The notes below the pieces were generated by a model. It was not told where the DNA came from, did no database searches, and was given only the letters and a program-made list of their open reading frames with translations. Position numbers and translations under genes: made by a program. DNA of 30,858 nt, taken from a bacterium UBP3_UBA6266. GTDB taxonomy: Bacteria > Auribacterota > UBA6266. Positions 17,537 to 24,663 of the stretch are shown in pieces. The stretch lies in the NCBI GenBank assembly GCA_002440765.1, contig DJVC01000099.1:1-30858 (forward strand), given 5' to 3'. Every line of letters starts with the position of its first letter. Within the stretch, counting starts at the first letter, position 1.

Positions 17537-17568
17537 CATCCTGATATCAAACTGATATCAAAAATATA

Positions 17569-17991
17569 TTAATTCGAAGTAAGAACTATCCAGACTATCA
17601 CTACCCCTATTATCAGCTGTATAGCGCAGAGAATCTGCATATAACGGTTATTAATCACAGGTTTTTCGCCCGCAAAATATTTTTCGATGATATGTTTGTA
17701 AACCAAAAGATAAACAAGGACAAAACCGAAAAATATCATCAAAGCGCCCAGTATCAATGCCATTACATATAGAGCAGGGAGTTTTCCTATCGCGTAAAAG
17801 GCCGCGACAATAATGCAGAAAAATCCCATTGCGGCAAAAAAAGAGCCCAAAAGCCTGGCTGTGCTATCACTGAAATCTTTCATTGCCAGGACCATTTTCC
17901 TGGCGATGGACGGGCTTATAACTCCTGCCGCCCTCGTAACGATTATCACTAACCCAAGCGCCCCCAGAATAATCTTAAGCAGAACTTCCAT
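17569..17991 (-). CDS. Small integral membrane protein, unknown function
   Basis: The only minus-strand gene in the window. It encodes 140 residues starting at ATG 17991-17989, preceded on its strand by a strong AAGGAGG site. About four hydrophobic segments are visible: residues 4-25 (interrupted by RAAG), 47-68, 72-98 and 119-138. A charged loop in between includes SPSIARKMVLAMKDFSDSTARLLG, and another carries KHIIEKYFAGEKP. I do not recognise the family. It is convergent with the upstream histidine kinase and divergent from the coiled-coil gene at 18134, so its promoter must lie in the 142-base gap 17992-18133. No function is proposed. Confidence 0.7.
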   Translation of the reverse strand: MEVLLKIILGALGLVIIVTRAAGVISPSIARKMVLAMKDFSDSTARLLGSFFAAMGFFCIIVAAFYAIGKLPALYVMALILGALMIFFGFVLVYLLVYKHIIEKYFAGEKPVINNRYMQILCAIQLIIGVVIVWIVLTSN

Positions 17992-18015
17992 AACCGGCCT
18001 CCTTACTGATTTAAA

Positions 18016-18044
18016 TTGACATATAAAGAAAAATTATGTTTAAT
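18016..18044 (+). promoter_or_regulatory. Sigma-70-type promoter upstream of the coiled-coil gene
   Basis: A perfect TTGACA (18016-18021) and TTTAAT (18039-18044, five of six consensus bases) are separated by exactly 17 bases in the AT-rich gap 17992-18133. Transcription would begin near 18051 and give a leader of about 80 bases for the gene at 18134. The rest of the gap is AT-rich with no other feature I can support; it must also carry the promoter for the minus-strand gene. Confidence 0.65.
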
Positions 18045-18133
18045 TACAATAAATTTACTTCATTAATTATACAGGATTTTAAATTGTTTTTTAAATCTTA
18101 TTTTAAATTCCCGTTAAAAAAAGGGGGAGCAGA

Positions 18134-18697
18134 ATGACCGGTGATATTCAGATCCAATCCACACTTGATGAAAAGATGACGTCGGCTCAGGATGAACTTT
18201 CAAAACTTAAAACCAGGCAAAGCCAATTGGAAAAAGAAAGAAACAAACTGGAAAAACTTAAAGTAAAACTGGATAAGCTGACCGAAGGCAAATCCGATCT
18301 GCAGCCTTCGATAAACAAAGCTGTCCTGTCTCTCGAAAGCGAAATAGAGTCAAATCACAGGATGAATGAAGAGCTGAGTATATTATGCGACAAACTAAAA
18401 GCCGATTATGAGAAAATAGCATCTATCCCGGAACCCGAGATAGAATCTCCCGAACTCGAAAACCAACTTGATAAATCGCTGGTTGTCATAGAAGAAGCAG
18501 GGTCGGATTTCAAAAAAGCGATAGCCAGGATTGAAGCCTTCTCTCAGCTTCAATCCGGTGATACTCCGGCTATTATGGCAAAATCAAAATCGCAGTTTTC
18601 AAAACTTGAGCTTCTAAAAATCGGATTCTACACAGGACTTCCGATTGCGGCGCTTGCTTTGATTCTGGTTTTTATCACACTTTTTTTATTAAAATAA
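18134..18697 (+). CDS. Coiled-coil protein with C-terminal membrane anchor
   Basis: A 187-residue protein of unknown family. Residues about 8-100 are strongly charged with heptad-like spacing of leucines and isoleucines (LSKLKTRQSQLEKERNKLEK, LKVKLDKL, AVLSLESEIESNHRMNEEL), indicating a coiled coil broken by a short GKSDLQPS turn. A mixed region follows (about 100-160), then one hydrophobic segment (about 163-186, GFYTGLPIAALALILVFITLFLL) ending just before the C-terminal lysine. There is no N-terminal signal, so it looks like a tail-anchored inner-membrane protein with a cytoplasmic rod. A GGGGGAG ribosome binding site precedes ATG 18134. The next gene has the same architecture on a smaller scale, suggesting a paired role, but nothing more can be said. 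Confidence 0.75.
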   Translation: MTGDIQIQSTLDEKMTSAQDELSKLKTRQSQLEKERNKLEKLKVKLDKLTEGKSDLQPSINKAVLSLESEIESNHRMNEELSILCDKLKADYEKIASIPEPEIESPELENQLDKSLVVIEEAGSDFKKAIARIEAFSQLQSGDTPAIMAKSKSQFSKLELLKIGFYTGLPIAALALILVFITLFLLK

Positions 18698-18739
18698 AAC
18701 TTTATGATTGAATTATAATTCATTCTGAAAAAGGGCGTT

Positions 18740-19048
18740 ATGAGTATCTTTAATCATTACAATAAGAAAATCAAAGAGCTTGACCGCGAAATAAATAAGG
18801 TCAAACGCGAAATCATCAGGATTACGTCAAATGACACGTCTTCAAAAAGGAGAGAATTGACCAGGGAAATCCCTGATTCCCCGAAGGATGGCGACGAAAG
18901 AAAAAAATTGGCCAATTATCTCGGGGCGGGAAGCATACAGACCCTCGGCATGCATAAATATCACAAAGAGGATTTACGCAACAAAATCATTTATGCTATT
19001 GTCGGTATTCTTTTTGTTTTAGCCCTTATATGGTTGATCTCCAGGTAA
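18740..19048 (+). CDS. Small coiled-coil protein with C-terminal membrane anchor
   Basis: A 102-residue protein. It has a short basic N-terminal coiled coil (about residues 8-30, IKELDREINKVKREIIRI), a polar middle, and one hydrophobic segment at the very end (about 82-100, IIYAIVGILFVLALIWLIS). I do not recognise the family. Its layout, a cytoplasmic coil then a terminal anchor with no signal peptide, mirrors the gene 42 bases upstream, and the two may work together. A TATAAT hexamer at 18714-18719 in the gap could start a separate transcript, but no -35 fits. A modest ribosome binding site (AAAAGGGCG) precedes ATG 18740. Confidence 0.68.
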   Translation: MSIFNHYNKKIKELDREINKVKREIIRITSNDTSSKRRELTREIPDSPKDGDERKKLANYLGAGSIQTLGMHKYHKEDLRNKIIYAIVGILFVLALIWLISR

Positions 19049-19051
19049 TTT

Positions 19052-19543
19052 TTGAATAAGAACCTTTTCTACAGCCCCTTGGAAACAGACTATGGAAGAT
19101 TTATTGTCTGCCATGACGGAAAAACAATATCCGGCATTACTTTTCCGTCAAGAAAGCCCCCTGCAAAAAAATTAAAGGTTTCTGCTTTTTCTCAGGGGCT
19201 TGAAAAATCGCTCAACGGTTACTTGAGGAGGGGGGAACCGCTTCCCGATTACAACATACGTATTTGCGGCACGGAGTTCGGGCAGAAAGTAATAAATGCC
19301 ATAAGAAGCATTCCCTTCGGTAAAACCCGGACTTATTCCGCAATAGCTGTCCGGATCGGACACCCCGACAGCCAGAGAGCTGTCGGTTCCGTCTGCAGTA
19401 AAAATCCTATTCCGATAATAGTTCCGTGCCACAGAATAATTCCCGAAACAGGCGGAATCGGCAATTACTCATCCGGCAGGAAATGGAAAGGAATACTGCT
19501 CGGTGTTGAAAAGCACAAACATTGTGATATAAAAAAATATTGA
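19052..19543 (+). CDS. ogt: Methylated-DNA-[protein]-cysteine S-methyltransferase
   Basis: A 163-residue suicide DNA-repair protein that removes alkyl groups from O6-alkylguanine onto its own cysteine. The C-terminal DNA-binding and catalytic domain is clear. IPFGKTRTYSAIAVRIGHPDSQRAVGSVCSKNPIPIIVPCHRIIP contains the helix-turn-helix region, the asparagine hinge and the PCHR active site (acceptor Cys126). GGIGNYSSGRKWKGILLGVE follows. The N-terminal domain (about 70 residues) is poorly conserved, as usual. The start is TTG 19052, three bases after the upstream stop; there is no strong Shine-Dalgarno, so the true start is less certain than the product. The stop codon lies inside an 18-base palindrome. 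The symbol ogt is chosen over ada because no Ada regulatory domain is present. Confidence 0.93.
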   Translation: MNKNLFYSPLETDYGRFIVCHDGKTISGITFPSRKPPAKKLKVSAFSQGLEKSLNGYLRRGEPLPDYNIRICGTEFGQKVINAIRSIPFGKTRTYSAIAVRIGHPDSQRAVGSVCSKNPIPIIVPCHRIIPETGGIGNYSSGRKWKGILLGVEKHKHCDIKKY

Positions 19544-19555
19544 AATATTTCAATA
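19538..19555. repeat. 18-bp perfect palindrome between ogt and ispH-ubiA
   Basis: TATTGAAATATTTCAATA reads the same on both strands and overlaps the ogt stop codon. It has no loop and no GC-rich stem, so it is more like a binding site for a dimeric regulator than a terminator. It lies about 40 bases upstream of the ispH-ubiA start, where an operator would be expected. Confidence 0.6.
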
Positions 19556-19580
19556 AAAAGATGAATATTATCTAACACGG

Positions 19581-19592
19581 GTGTTTAAACAC
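19581..19592. repeat. 12-bp perfect palindrome next to the ispH-ubiA start codon
   Basis: GTGTTTAAACAC ends one base before ATG 19594, replacing the position of a normal Shine-Dalgarno. It could be an operator or an RNA hairpin affecting initiation; it may also be chance in AT-rich sequence. Confidence 0.4.
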
Positions 19593-19593
19593 A

Positions 19594-21351
19594 ATGAAAA
19601 TCAAAATAGCGTATTTATCCGGTTTCTGCATGGGGGTCAGGAGAGCTACCGATATAGTCTATGCCCTCGCAAAAAACCTTCACAAGAAAAACAAGAAGAT
19701 TGTTACCTACGGGCCCTTGATCCATAATCCCCGGGTCCTGGAAGAACTTAAATCGAAAGGTATCGGAAGCATCAGCAAGCCTGAAGACGCGGATCCCGGC
19801 ACAACTGTGGTCATCAGAGCGCACGGAATTCCTCCGGATACGAGGGAAAAACTCATTTCGGCAAAAGCCCTTATATGCGATGCGACCTGTCCTGACGTAC
19901 TAAAAGTTCAAAGCCTGGTCAAAAAATATGCGAATAAAGGCTACACAATAATAATAATCGGCGACAATGGACATGCGGAGGTTACGGGTTTACTGGGTTT
20001 TGCCGGGAGTAAAAGTTTTGTAGTAAATAAACCCGGGGAAATCAACAATATCCCCGACATTGCGGGGGATATAGCCGTTGTCTGCCAGACCACCCAAAGC
20101 TCAGATCTTTTTGAAGCCGTTTCTTCCGAAATCAAGAACCGTTTTCCTCATGCCGCAATATACAATACAATATGCAAATCCACTGAAAAAAGACAGGAAG
20201 AAACAAGAAAGCTGGCGAAGGAAGCGGATGTAATGATAGTTTTAGGAGGCAAGAACAGCGCAAACACCCAGCGCCTGTACGAAATATGCATCAATGAAAA
20301 AAAGCCCGCTTACTACATAGAAAACGCCGATGAACTGAATGTCGATGAAATTTTGAAATACAGGACTGTTGGAATCACGGCAGGGGCTTCTACCCCCAAC
20401 TGGATGATAAAAAATCTTGTCCATGAATTAAAAAAGGCAAACCGGAAAAACCGTCTGAAGCTGTTATTAAACATTGAGAACATCATTTATTTTATAGTAA
20501 GGACCAATATTCTGATAGCTGTATCCGCCGCCGCTTTATCTTATATCTGCACTAAATTTTTCAAACTGCACAATCCTTCCATCCTTTATCCCCTGACTGC
20601 AGGATTGTATATATTTTCCATGCACACATTTAACCGCCTCTTCGACAATACGCTCGGAGAATTGAAAGATTCTTCGCGTATAGGTTTTATGGAATCCCAC
20701 CACGAAGAATTCAAGGCTCTTTCGATAATCGCCATGTTTGCAGTGCTCATTTGTTCTCTTATACTGGGTTTTTTCGCATTCATAATAGCATTCATTGCAT
20801 GTATAGCAGGCATATCATACGGCACAAAATTACTTCCGAAGACATGGGCTGTGAGAAGATTGAAAGATATTCCGATGTCGAAAAATATCCTGGTCACTCT
20901 TGCATGGGCTTCGATTACCGTTTTCCTGCCGCTCTTCGGGTATAAGGAGGTATCGCCCCCTCCGATAAGCCCGCTGCTGGTAGCATTTACTTTCACTTAT
21001 ATATCAATTTTAATATTTATCAGATGTCTGACGTATGACATGGTAGAAATACATGCAGACCGGATAATAGGGAAGGAAAGCCTGGCCGTATTAAAAGGTA
21101 AATCCTTTACCAAAAAAACCATAGCGGTTATGATATTGATTTCAGCTTTAATGTCTGTATCCGCATCCTACTTTAAAGTAATACCTTCATACGGTTACAT
21201 GTTGCCGGTGGTATCTGTTTATTCGTTATTCTACCTGTACCTGTATCATAAACGCCATTTTTCCCAGGAAGCTGTCTTCGACCTTATAGTCGATTCCAAA
21301 TTCATCCTCGCCGGATTAATAGTATATCTCGGCTTAAAATTTATCGGTTGA
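19594..21351 (+). CDS. ispH: IspH fused to a UbiA-like prenyltransferase domain
   Basis: A 585-residue two-domain protein in one uninterrupted frame. Residues 1 to about 285 are a complete 4-hydroxy-3-methylbut-2-enyl diphosphate reductase, the last MEP-pathway step that makes IPP and DMAPP. The cluster cysteines are Cys12 (GFCMGVRRA), Cys99 (DATCPDV) and Cys194 (TICKSTEKRQEE). His127 and Glu129 (HAEVTG) and the ASTPNWMI motif are present. Residues about 295-585 form eight or so membrane helices of a UbiA-like prenyltransferase. Its first Asp-rich motif is degenerate (HTFNRLFDNTLGELKDSSR), while the second, YDMVEIHADRIIGKESL, resembles the family DxxGDRxxGxxTL. IspH is normally a soluble stand-alone enzyme of about 280-310 residues. 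The fusion would tether it to a membrane enzyme using its prenyl products. The prenyl acceptor is unknown. No Shine-Dalgarno is evident. Confidence 0.9.
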   Translation: MKIKIAYLSGFCMGVRRATDIVYALAKNLHKKNKKIVTYGPLIHNPRVLEELKSKGIGSISKPEDADPGTTVVIRAHGIPPDTREKLISAKALICDATCPDVLKVQSLVKKYANKGYTIIIIGDNGHAEVTGLLGFAGSKSFVVNKPGEINNIPDIAGDIAVVCQTTQSSDLFEAVSSEIKNRFPHAAIYNTICKSTEKRQEETRKLAKEADVMIVLGGKNSANTQRLYEICINEKKPAYYIENADELNVDEILKYRTVGITAGASTPNWMIKNLVHELKKANRKNRLKLLLNIENIIYFIVRTNILIAVSAAALSYICTKFFKLHNPSILYPLTAGLYIFSMHTFNRLFDNTLGELKDSSRIGFMESHHEEFKALSIIAMFAVLICSLILGFFAFIIAFIACIAGISYGTKLLPKTWAVRRLKDIPMSKNILVTLAWASITVFLPLFGYKEVSPPPISPLLVAFTFTYISILIFIRCLTYDMVEIHADRIIGKESLAVLKGKSFTKKTIAVMILISALMSVSASYFKVIPSYGYMLPVVSVYSLFYLYLYHKRHFSQEAVFDLIVDSKFILAGLIVYLGLKFIG

Positions 21352-21365
21352 TCGGAGTTATATAA

Positions 21366-21731
21366 ATGAAATGCCCGAAATGCGGATATGAAGATGTCAG
21401 AGTAAATTTCTGTCCGAGATGTAAACTCAAAATGTATCCTATCGGGAGCCCCGAACTTAAAAAAAATTTAGGGGCCGGCCTGGTAAGATTTGTTAAAGCC
21501 GTAATAAGATTTATTAAAAATATAATACTTAGAACAGCTGAATCCATAATATTCTGCGCGATTTTCCATTTTGTTCTCAAAGGAATGCTGTTCGGTCTGA
21601 AATTTATCGCCGTAAACGTAGAATCCAACATATCCAATCTTTTCGACTCCGTATACATTACCTACGGGGAATATTGTTTTTATGTCATTATAGTAATCCT
21701 TACTTTCAAACACAGATGGCCTGATACGTGA
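21366..21731 (+). CDS. Zinc-ribbon protein with hydrophobic C-terminal region
   Basis: A 121-residue protein. The N-terminus is a zinc ribbon, CPKCGYEDVRVNFCPRC (two CxxC knuckles 12 residues apart). A basic linker (GLVRFVKAVIRFIKNIILR) leads to one or two hydrophobic stretches (about residues 60-80 and 100-115). Such short N-terminal ribbons on membrane proteins are common and not functionally diagnostic. A GGAG site (21354-21357) lies eight bases before ATG 21366. It sits 14 bases after ispH-ubiA and three bases before the glycosidase gene, so it is probably co-transcribed with both. Function unknown. Confidence 0.72.
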   Translation: MKCPKCGYEDVRVNFCPRCKLKMYPIGSPELKKNLGAGLVRFVKAVIRFIKNIILRTAESIIFCAIFHFVLKGMLFGLKFIAVNVESNISNLFDSVYITYGEYCFYVIIVILTFKHRWPDT

Positions 21732-21734
21732 TCA

Positions 21735-23198
21735 ATGAATGATCTGGGCAGTTTCATTATCAGCGGTTTCAACGGAATTGAATTCAATAGGGAACTGGAA
21801 CATAAAATCCTTATTGATAAAATCGGCGGGCTGATTTTTTTTTCCAGAAATATCGCATCCCTGCCGCAGGTAAAAAATCTTATAAACAACTGCCGGAAAG
21901 CGCGGGCTTCCATATCGGAAACGCCCCTGATAATAGCGGTGGATCACGAAGGCGCTCCCGTCCACAGATTCGGTTCCTTAATAGATGAAATACCGTCTCA
22001 GGCGGCTGTCGCAAAATCCGGGATGAAATATCATGCCGTTTCTCTGTGGCAATCTGCCGCAAAAAAACTAAGTTCACTGGGATTTAACGTCAATTTTGCT
22101 CCCGTCCTGGATATCGGCGGATGGGAAAAATTTTCAGCGATAGGAATAAGGTCTTTCGGCTGTGAAAAGGAAACCGCGGCAGATTTCGGCGCTGAATTTA
22201 TAGAAGCTATGAAAAGGGGGTCTATTTCCTGTTTTGCAAAGCATTTCCCCGGACTGGGTAAAACCGGCGTCGATTCCCACTCATCCCTTCCCGTTATCAG
22301 CACGGGCAGAGATAGATTGCTTGCCGAAGACATTTCGGTATTCGGGTCGCTTATAAGAAGGGGGTGCATCGACGGCATTCTGCTTGCCCATGCCCTGTAC
22401 CCGCATCTGGACAGGAAATTCCCCGCAAGTATGTCCCGGAAAATAATATCCGGACTGTTATATGAAAAATTAAACTTTCGCGGAATCACGATAACGGATG
22501 ACATAGATATGATGGCAATCAGAAAAAATTACGAGATTCCTTATTTCGCGGAGAAATCCGTGGAAGCAGGTTCTCATTTCATTCTTGCGTGTCATAATAA
22601 AACTGCCATACAAAAAATCTTCGCGGGCCTCTCAAGAATAAGGCCGGGAATAATTGAAAACCGCCTCAGTGATATCAGTCGCTGGAAAAAAACTGTTCTT
22701 GCCGGAAACAAGGCTCAATCCCCGGCCGTCGGACGATCTTCGGGAAGTTATGCCGGAGACATAGCAAAAAAAGCGCTCACAATAAAAATAAAAAGTAAAA
22801 TAAAGCGTAAAAATTATATTTTTCTGTGTTTCATCCCGCAGCCGAATCGCGATAATCAGGATATTCTCAGAATAAAAAAAATGCTCAAAACCCGGATTAA
22901 AGAAATTTTCAGCCCCGCCAAAATCCTGTTTTATCCCGCAAAACCGGAATATAAAGACCTTAAAAAACGCATACCGATTATCATAACCTGCAACATATAC
23001 CGGGATAAAGAAATCCTGCGCTCGGTGTTGGCCCTTATTAAGAAGGTCGAAAAAAACTGTTATTGTATGGCAATAGGAAATCCGCACGATATGGATTATT
23101 TCAAATCCTGCGCGGCAACAGGATGCACTTATTCGCCCGACAGTCATTCAGTTTGCGGATTGCTGACGATACTGAAGGAACAAGGCGATGAAAAATAA
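21735..23198 (+). CDS. nagZ: GH3 beta-N-acetylhexosaminidase (NagZ type) with C-terminal domain
   Basis: A 487-residue glycoside hydrolase family 3 enzyme, predicted to release N-acetylglucosamine from cell-wall muropeptides. The N-terminal barrel has IIAVDHEGAPVHRF, NFAPVLDI, the substrate-binding KHFPGLG (Lys169-His170), DSH (Asp180-Ser181-His182, the His/Asp general acid-base dyad characteristic of NagZ) and GITITDDIDMMAI, with the nucleophile in the Asp255-Asp256 pair. The barrel ends near residue 335. A further 150 residues (GDIAKKALTIKIK through MAIGNPHDMDYF to the end) look like the second Rossmann-like GH3 domain present in the long Firmicute-type NagZ. No signal peptide is apparent, suggesting a cytosolic, recycling role. 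It overlaps the solute-binding lipoprotein gene by 11 bases, implying coupled expression. Confidence 0.88.
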   Translation: MNDLGSFIISGFNGIEFNRELEHKILIDKIGGLIFFSRNIASLPQVKNLINNCRKARASISETPLIIAVDHEGAPVHRFGSLIDEIPSQAAVAKSGMKYHAVSLWQSAAKKLSSLGFNVNFAPVLDIGGWEKFSAIGIRSFGCEKETAADFGAEFIEAMKRGSISCFAKHFPGLGKTGVDSHSSLPVISTGRDRLLAEDISVFGSLIRRGCIDGILLAHALYPHLDRKFPASMSRKIISGLLYEKLNFRGITITDDIDMMAIRKNYEIPYFAEKSVEAGSHFILACHNKTAIQKIFAGLSRIRPGIIENRLSDISRWKKTVLAGNKAQSPAVGRSSGSYAGDIAKKALTIKIKSKIKRKNYIFLCFIPQPNRDNQDILRIKKMLKTRIKEIFSPAKILFYPAKPEYKDLKKRIPIIITCNIYRDKEILRSVLALIKKVEKNCYCMAIGNPHDMDYFKSCAATGCTYSPDSHSVCGLLTILKEQGDEK

Positions 23199-24471
23199 CG
23201 CTCGAGCCGAATACACGCTTTTCTTTATCTTAATCCCTGCGATAATCATATGCTCCGGCTGTTCAAATATAGATACAAAGAATAAAATTAATATTACATA
23301 CCATACAATAGAATCATTACCCGAGCAACTCAGCGCTTTACAAACGCTAACCGATAATTTCGAAAGGGAAAACCCCGGAATAAACGTCGAAGTTGAAACA
23401 GCGCCTTCCGGAACTTTGTCCGTATTTCAAAAACTCAAGGTAAGAATAGCCGGAAAGCATCCGCCCGATGTGTTTTATATGGTCACGGATCGCATTGACG
23501 AATATATATCCAGGGGAGCCATTCTGGATATAACCGAATCCGCCGAAAGAGATTTTCCCGGTTTGAAGCAGGATTACTACCCTGAAGTTATCGAAAGCTG
23601 TTATAAAAACGGGAAAATGTATTGTTTCCCTTTTCACTTCAGCACCGACCTTCTTTTTTATAATAAAGATTTATTTGATGCGGCCGGAATCAGTTATCCC
23701 GAACCCGGCTGGAACTGGCAGGATGTATTGGAATCGGCGCTGAAACTTACGCAAACCGGACAAAACGGGGTAAAGACTTACGGGTTTCTGCAGCCGCGCC
23801 CTCTGTTTTTAATGAGATCCTTCGGTTCCGAATTATTTACAGGTAAACCCTTAAAATGCACAATTGACAATACGCGGTCAAAAGCCGCGCTGCAGTTCCT
23901 CATAGACCTGCACTCAAAGTACGGAGTTTCTCCGAATAACGCGGTTTTAAATCCCGCTGAAAGAAGCCAGTCCGAAATGGAAATGTTTAAAAACGGAAAA
24001 GCGGCGATGTTCACAGGCAGAACTTACATGCTGGTAGATTTTGCAGGCATCAAAGGATTCAAGTGGGATATATGCTCTGTCCCGCGCGGAGCAAAAAGGT
24101 ATTCACGGCTGGCGGTCGGGGGAAACTGCATATCCTCGGATACAAAATATCCCGAAGCCTCATGGAAGTTCATAAAGTATTTTTCCTCGCGTGAAGGGAC
24201 CATGGTCATGACCGGCAAGCGGAATTGTGTGCCTGCATTAAAATCAGCCGCGGAATCAGATTCTTTCCTTCACCCACCGCCGGAGAATATGCGATTCTCA
24301 ATTCTGCAGCTGTCTTTTTCGGAAGCGGAAACTTATCCTATCGAGAACTGGAGAGAGTTTCTGGAAAAGGAATTCTCATCAACAACCGACAGGATTATAC
24401 TGGGAAAAACATCGATAGCTGAGGGATTATCCGAATTGCAGAAAAAAGGCCAAAAATACATAAGAAAATAA
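23188..24471 (+). CDS. ABC-type extracellular solute-binding lipoprotein (family 1, sugar type)
   Basis: A 427-residue exported binding protein. The signal sequence ends in the lipobox-like IICSGC, so the mature protein should be lipid-anchored at the cysteine. The mature part has the classic family 1 pattern. LTDNFERENPGINVEVETAPSGTLSVFQKLKVRIAGKHPPDVFYM is near the N-terminus, FHFSTDLLFYNKDLFDAAGISYPEPGWNWQDVLESA in the middle, FKNGKAAMFTGRTYML after it, and ASWKFIKYFSSREG toward the end. These proteins deliver oligosaccharides or related solutes to an ABC permease. None is present on either side, so the transporter must be elsewhere or the protein acts alone. Overlap with nagZ (23188-23198) suggests an amino-sugar or wall-derived ligand, which is inference only. 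Confidence 0.9.
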   Translation: MKNNARAEYTLFFILIPAIIICSGCSNIDTKNKINITYHTIESLPEQLSALQTLTDNFERENPGINVEVETAPSGTLSVFQKLKVRIAGKHPPDVFYMVTDRIDEYISRGAILDITESAERDFPGLKQDYYPEVIESCYKNGKMYCFPFHFSTDLLFYNKDLFDAAGISYPEPGWNWQDVLESALKLTQTGQNGVKTYGFLQPRPLFLMRSFGSELFTGKPLKCTIDNTRSKAALQFLIDLHSKYGVSPNNAVLNPAERSQSEMEMFKNGKAAMFTGRTYMLVDFAGIKGFKWDICSVPRGAKRYSRLAVGGNCISSDTKYPEASWKFIKYFSSREGTMVMTGKRNCVPALKSAAESDSFLHPPPENMRFSILQLSFSEAETYPIENWREFLEKEFSSTTDRIILGKTSIAEGLSELQKKGQKYIRK

Positions 24472-24573
24472 TTTTATTGATTATAATTATGATTTAATAT
24501 ATAAAATCTTTGATTATATGTGGATGGTTCGACTGAAGTCAGGCGTTTTACCGCCTAAAAAAAAAGAAAAAAA

Positions 24574-24618
24574 ACATTTGAATCTCATATTATGTTGTGA
24601 TAGATTGATTTCAAATGT
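24574..24618. repeat. Inverted repeat over the promoter of the TIGR04073 cluster
   Basis: ACATTTGAA (24574-24582) and TTCAAATGT (24610-24618) are perfect reverse complements separated by 27 bases; the right arm covers part of the -35 to -10 spacer of the candidate promoter. It could be a regulator site or an RNA hairpin. The remainder of the 192-base gap 24472-24663 is AT-rich, with a small GC hairpin (24541-24556) followed by an A-tract. Confidence 0.45.
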
Positions 24619-24632
24619 GGAACTTATATAAT
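24605..24632 (+). promoter_or_regulatory. Sigma-70-type promoter of the TIGR04073 cluster
   Basis: TATAAT (24627-24632, perfect) with TTGATT (24605-24610, four of six) 16 bases upstream. Transcription would start near 24639, leaving a short leader with the ribosome binding site GGAGG (24649-24653) before ATG 24664. Confidence 0.6.
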
Positions 24633-24663
24633 TAGTTGTATTCATTATGGAGGAATGTGCGGT

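Noticed and set aside
17542..17560. Two TGATATCA palindromes three bases apart after the histidine kinase gene
   Set aside because: They are short, AT-rich and lie between convergent genes; no stem-loop with a T-tract results, and chance is a sufficient explanation.
17813..18019. Plus-strand open frame of 68 codons opposite the minus-strand membrane protein
   Set aside because: It is antisense to a gene with a strong ribosome binding site and clear membrane-protein composition, and its own translation looks like no known family and has no ribosome binding site.
24541..24573. GC hairpin as terminator for the solute-binding protein gene
   Set aside because: On the plus strand the hairpin is followed by an A-tract, not T residues, and there is no minus-strand gene that would need it.
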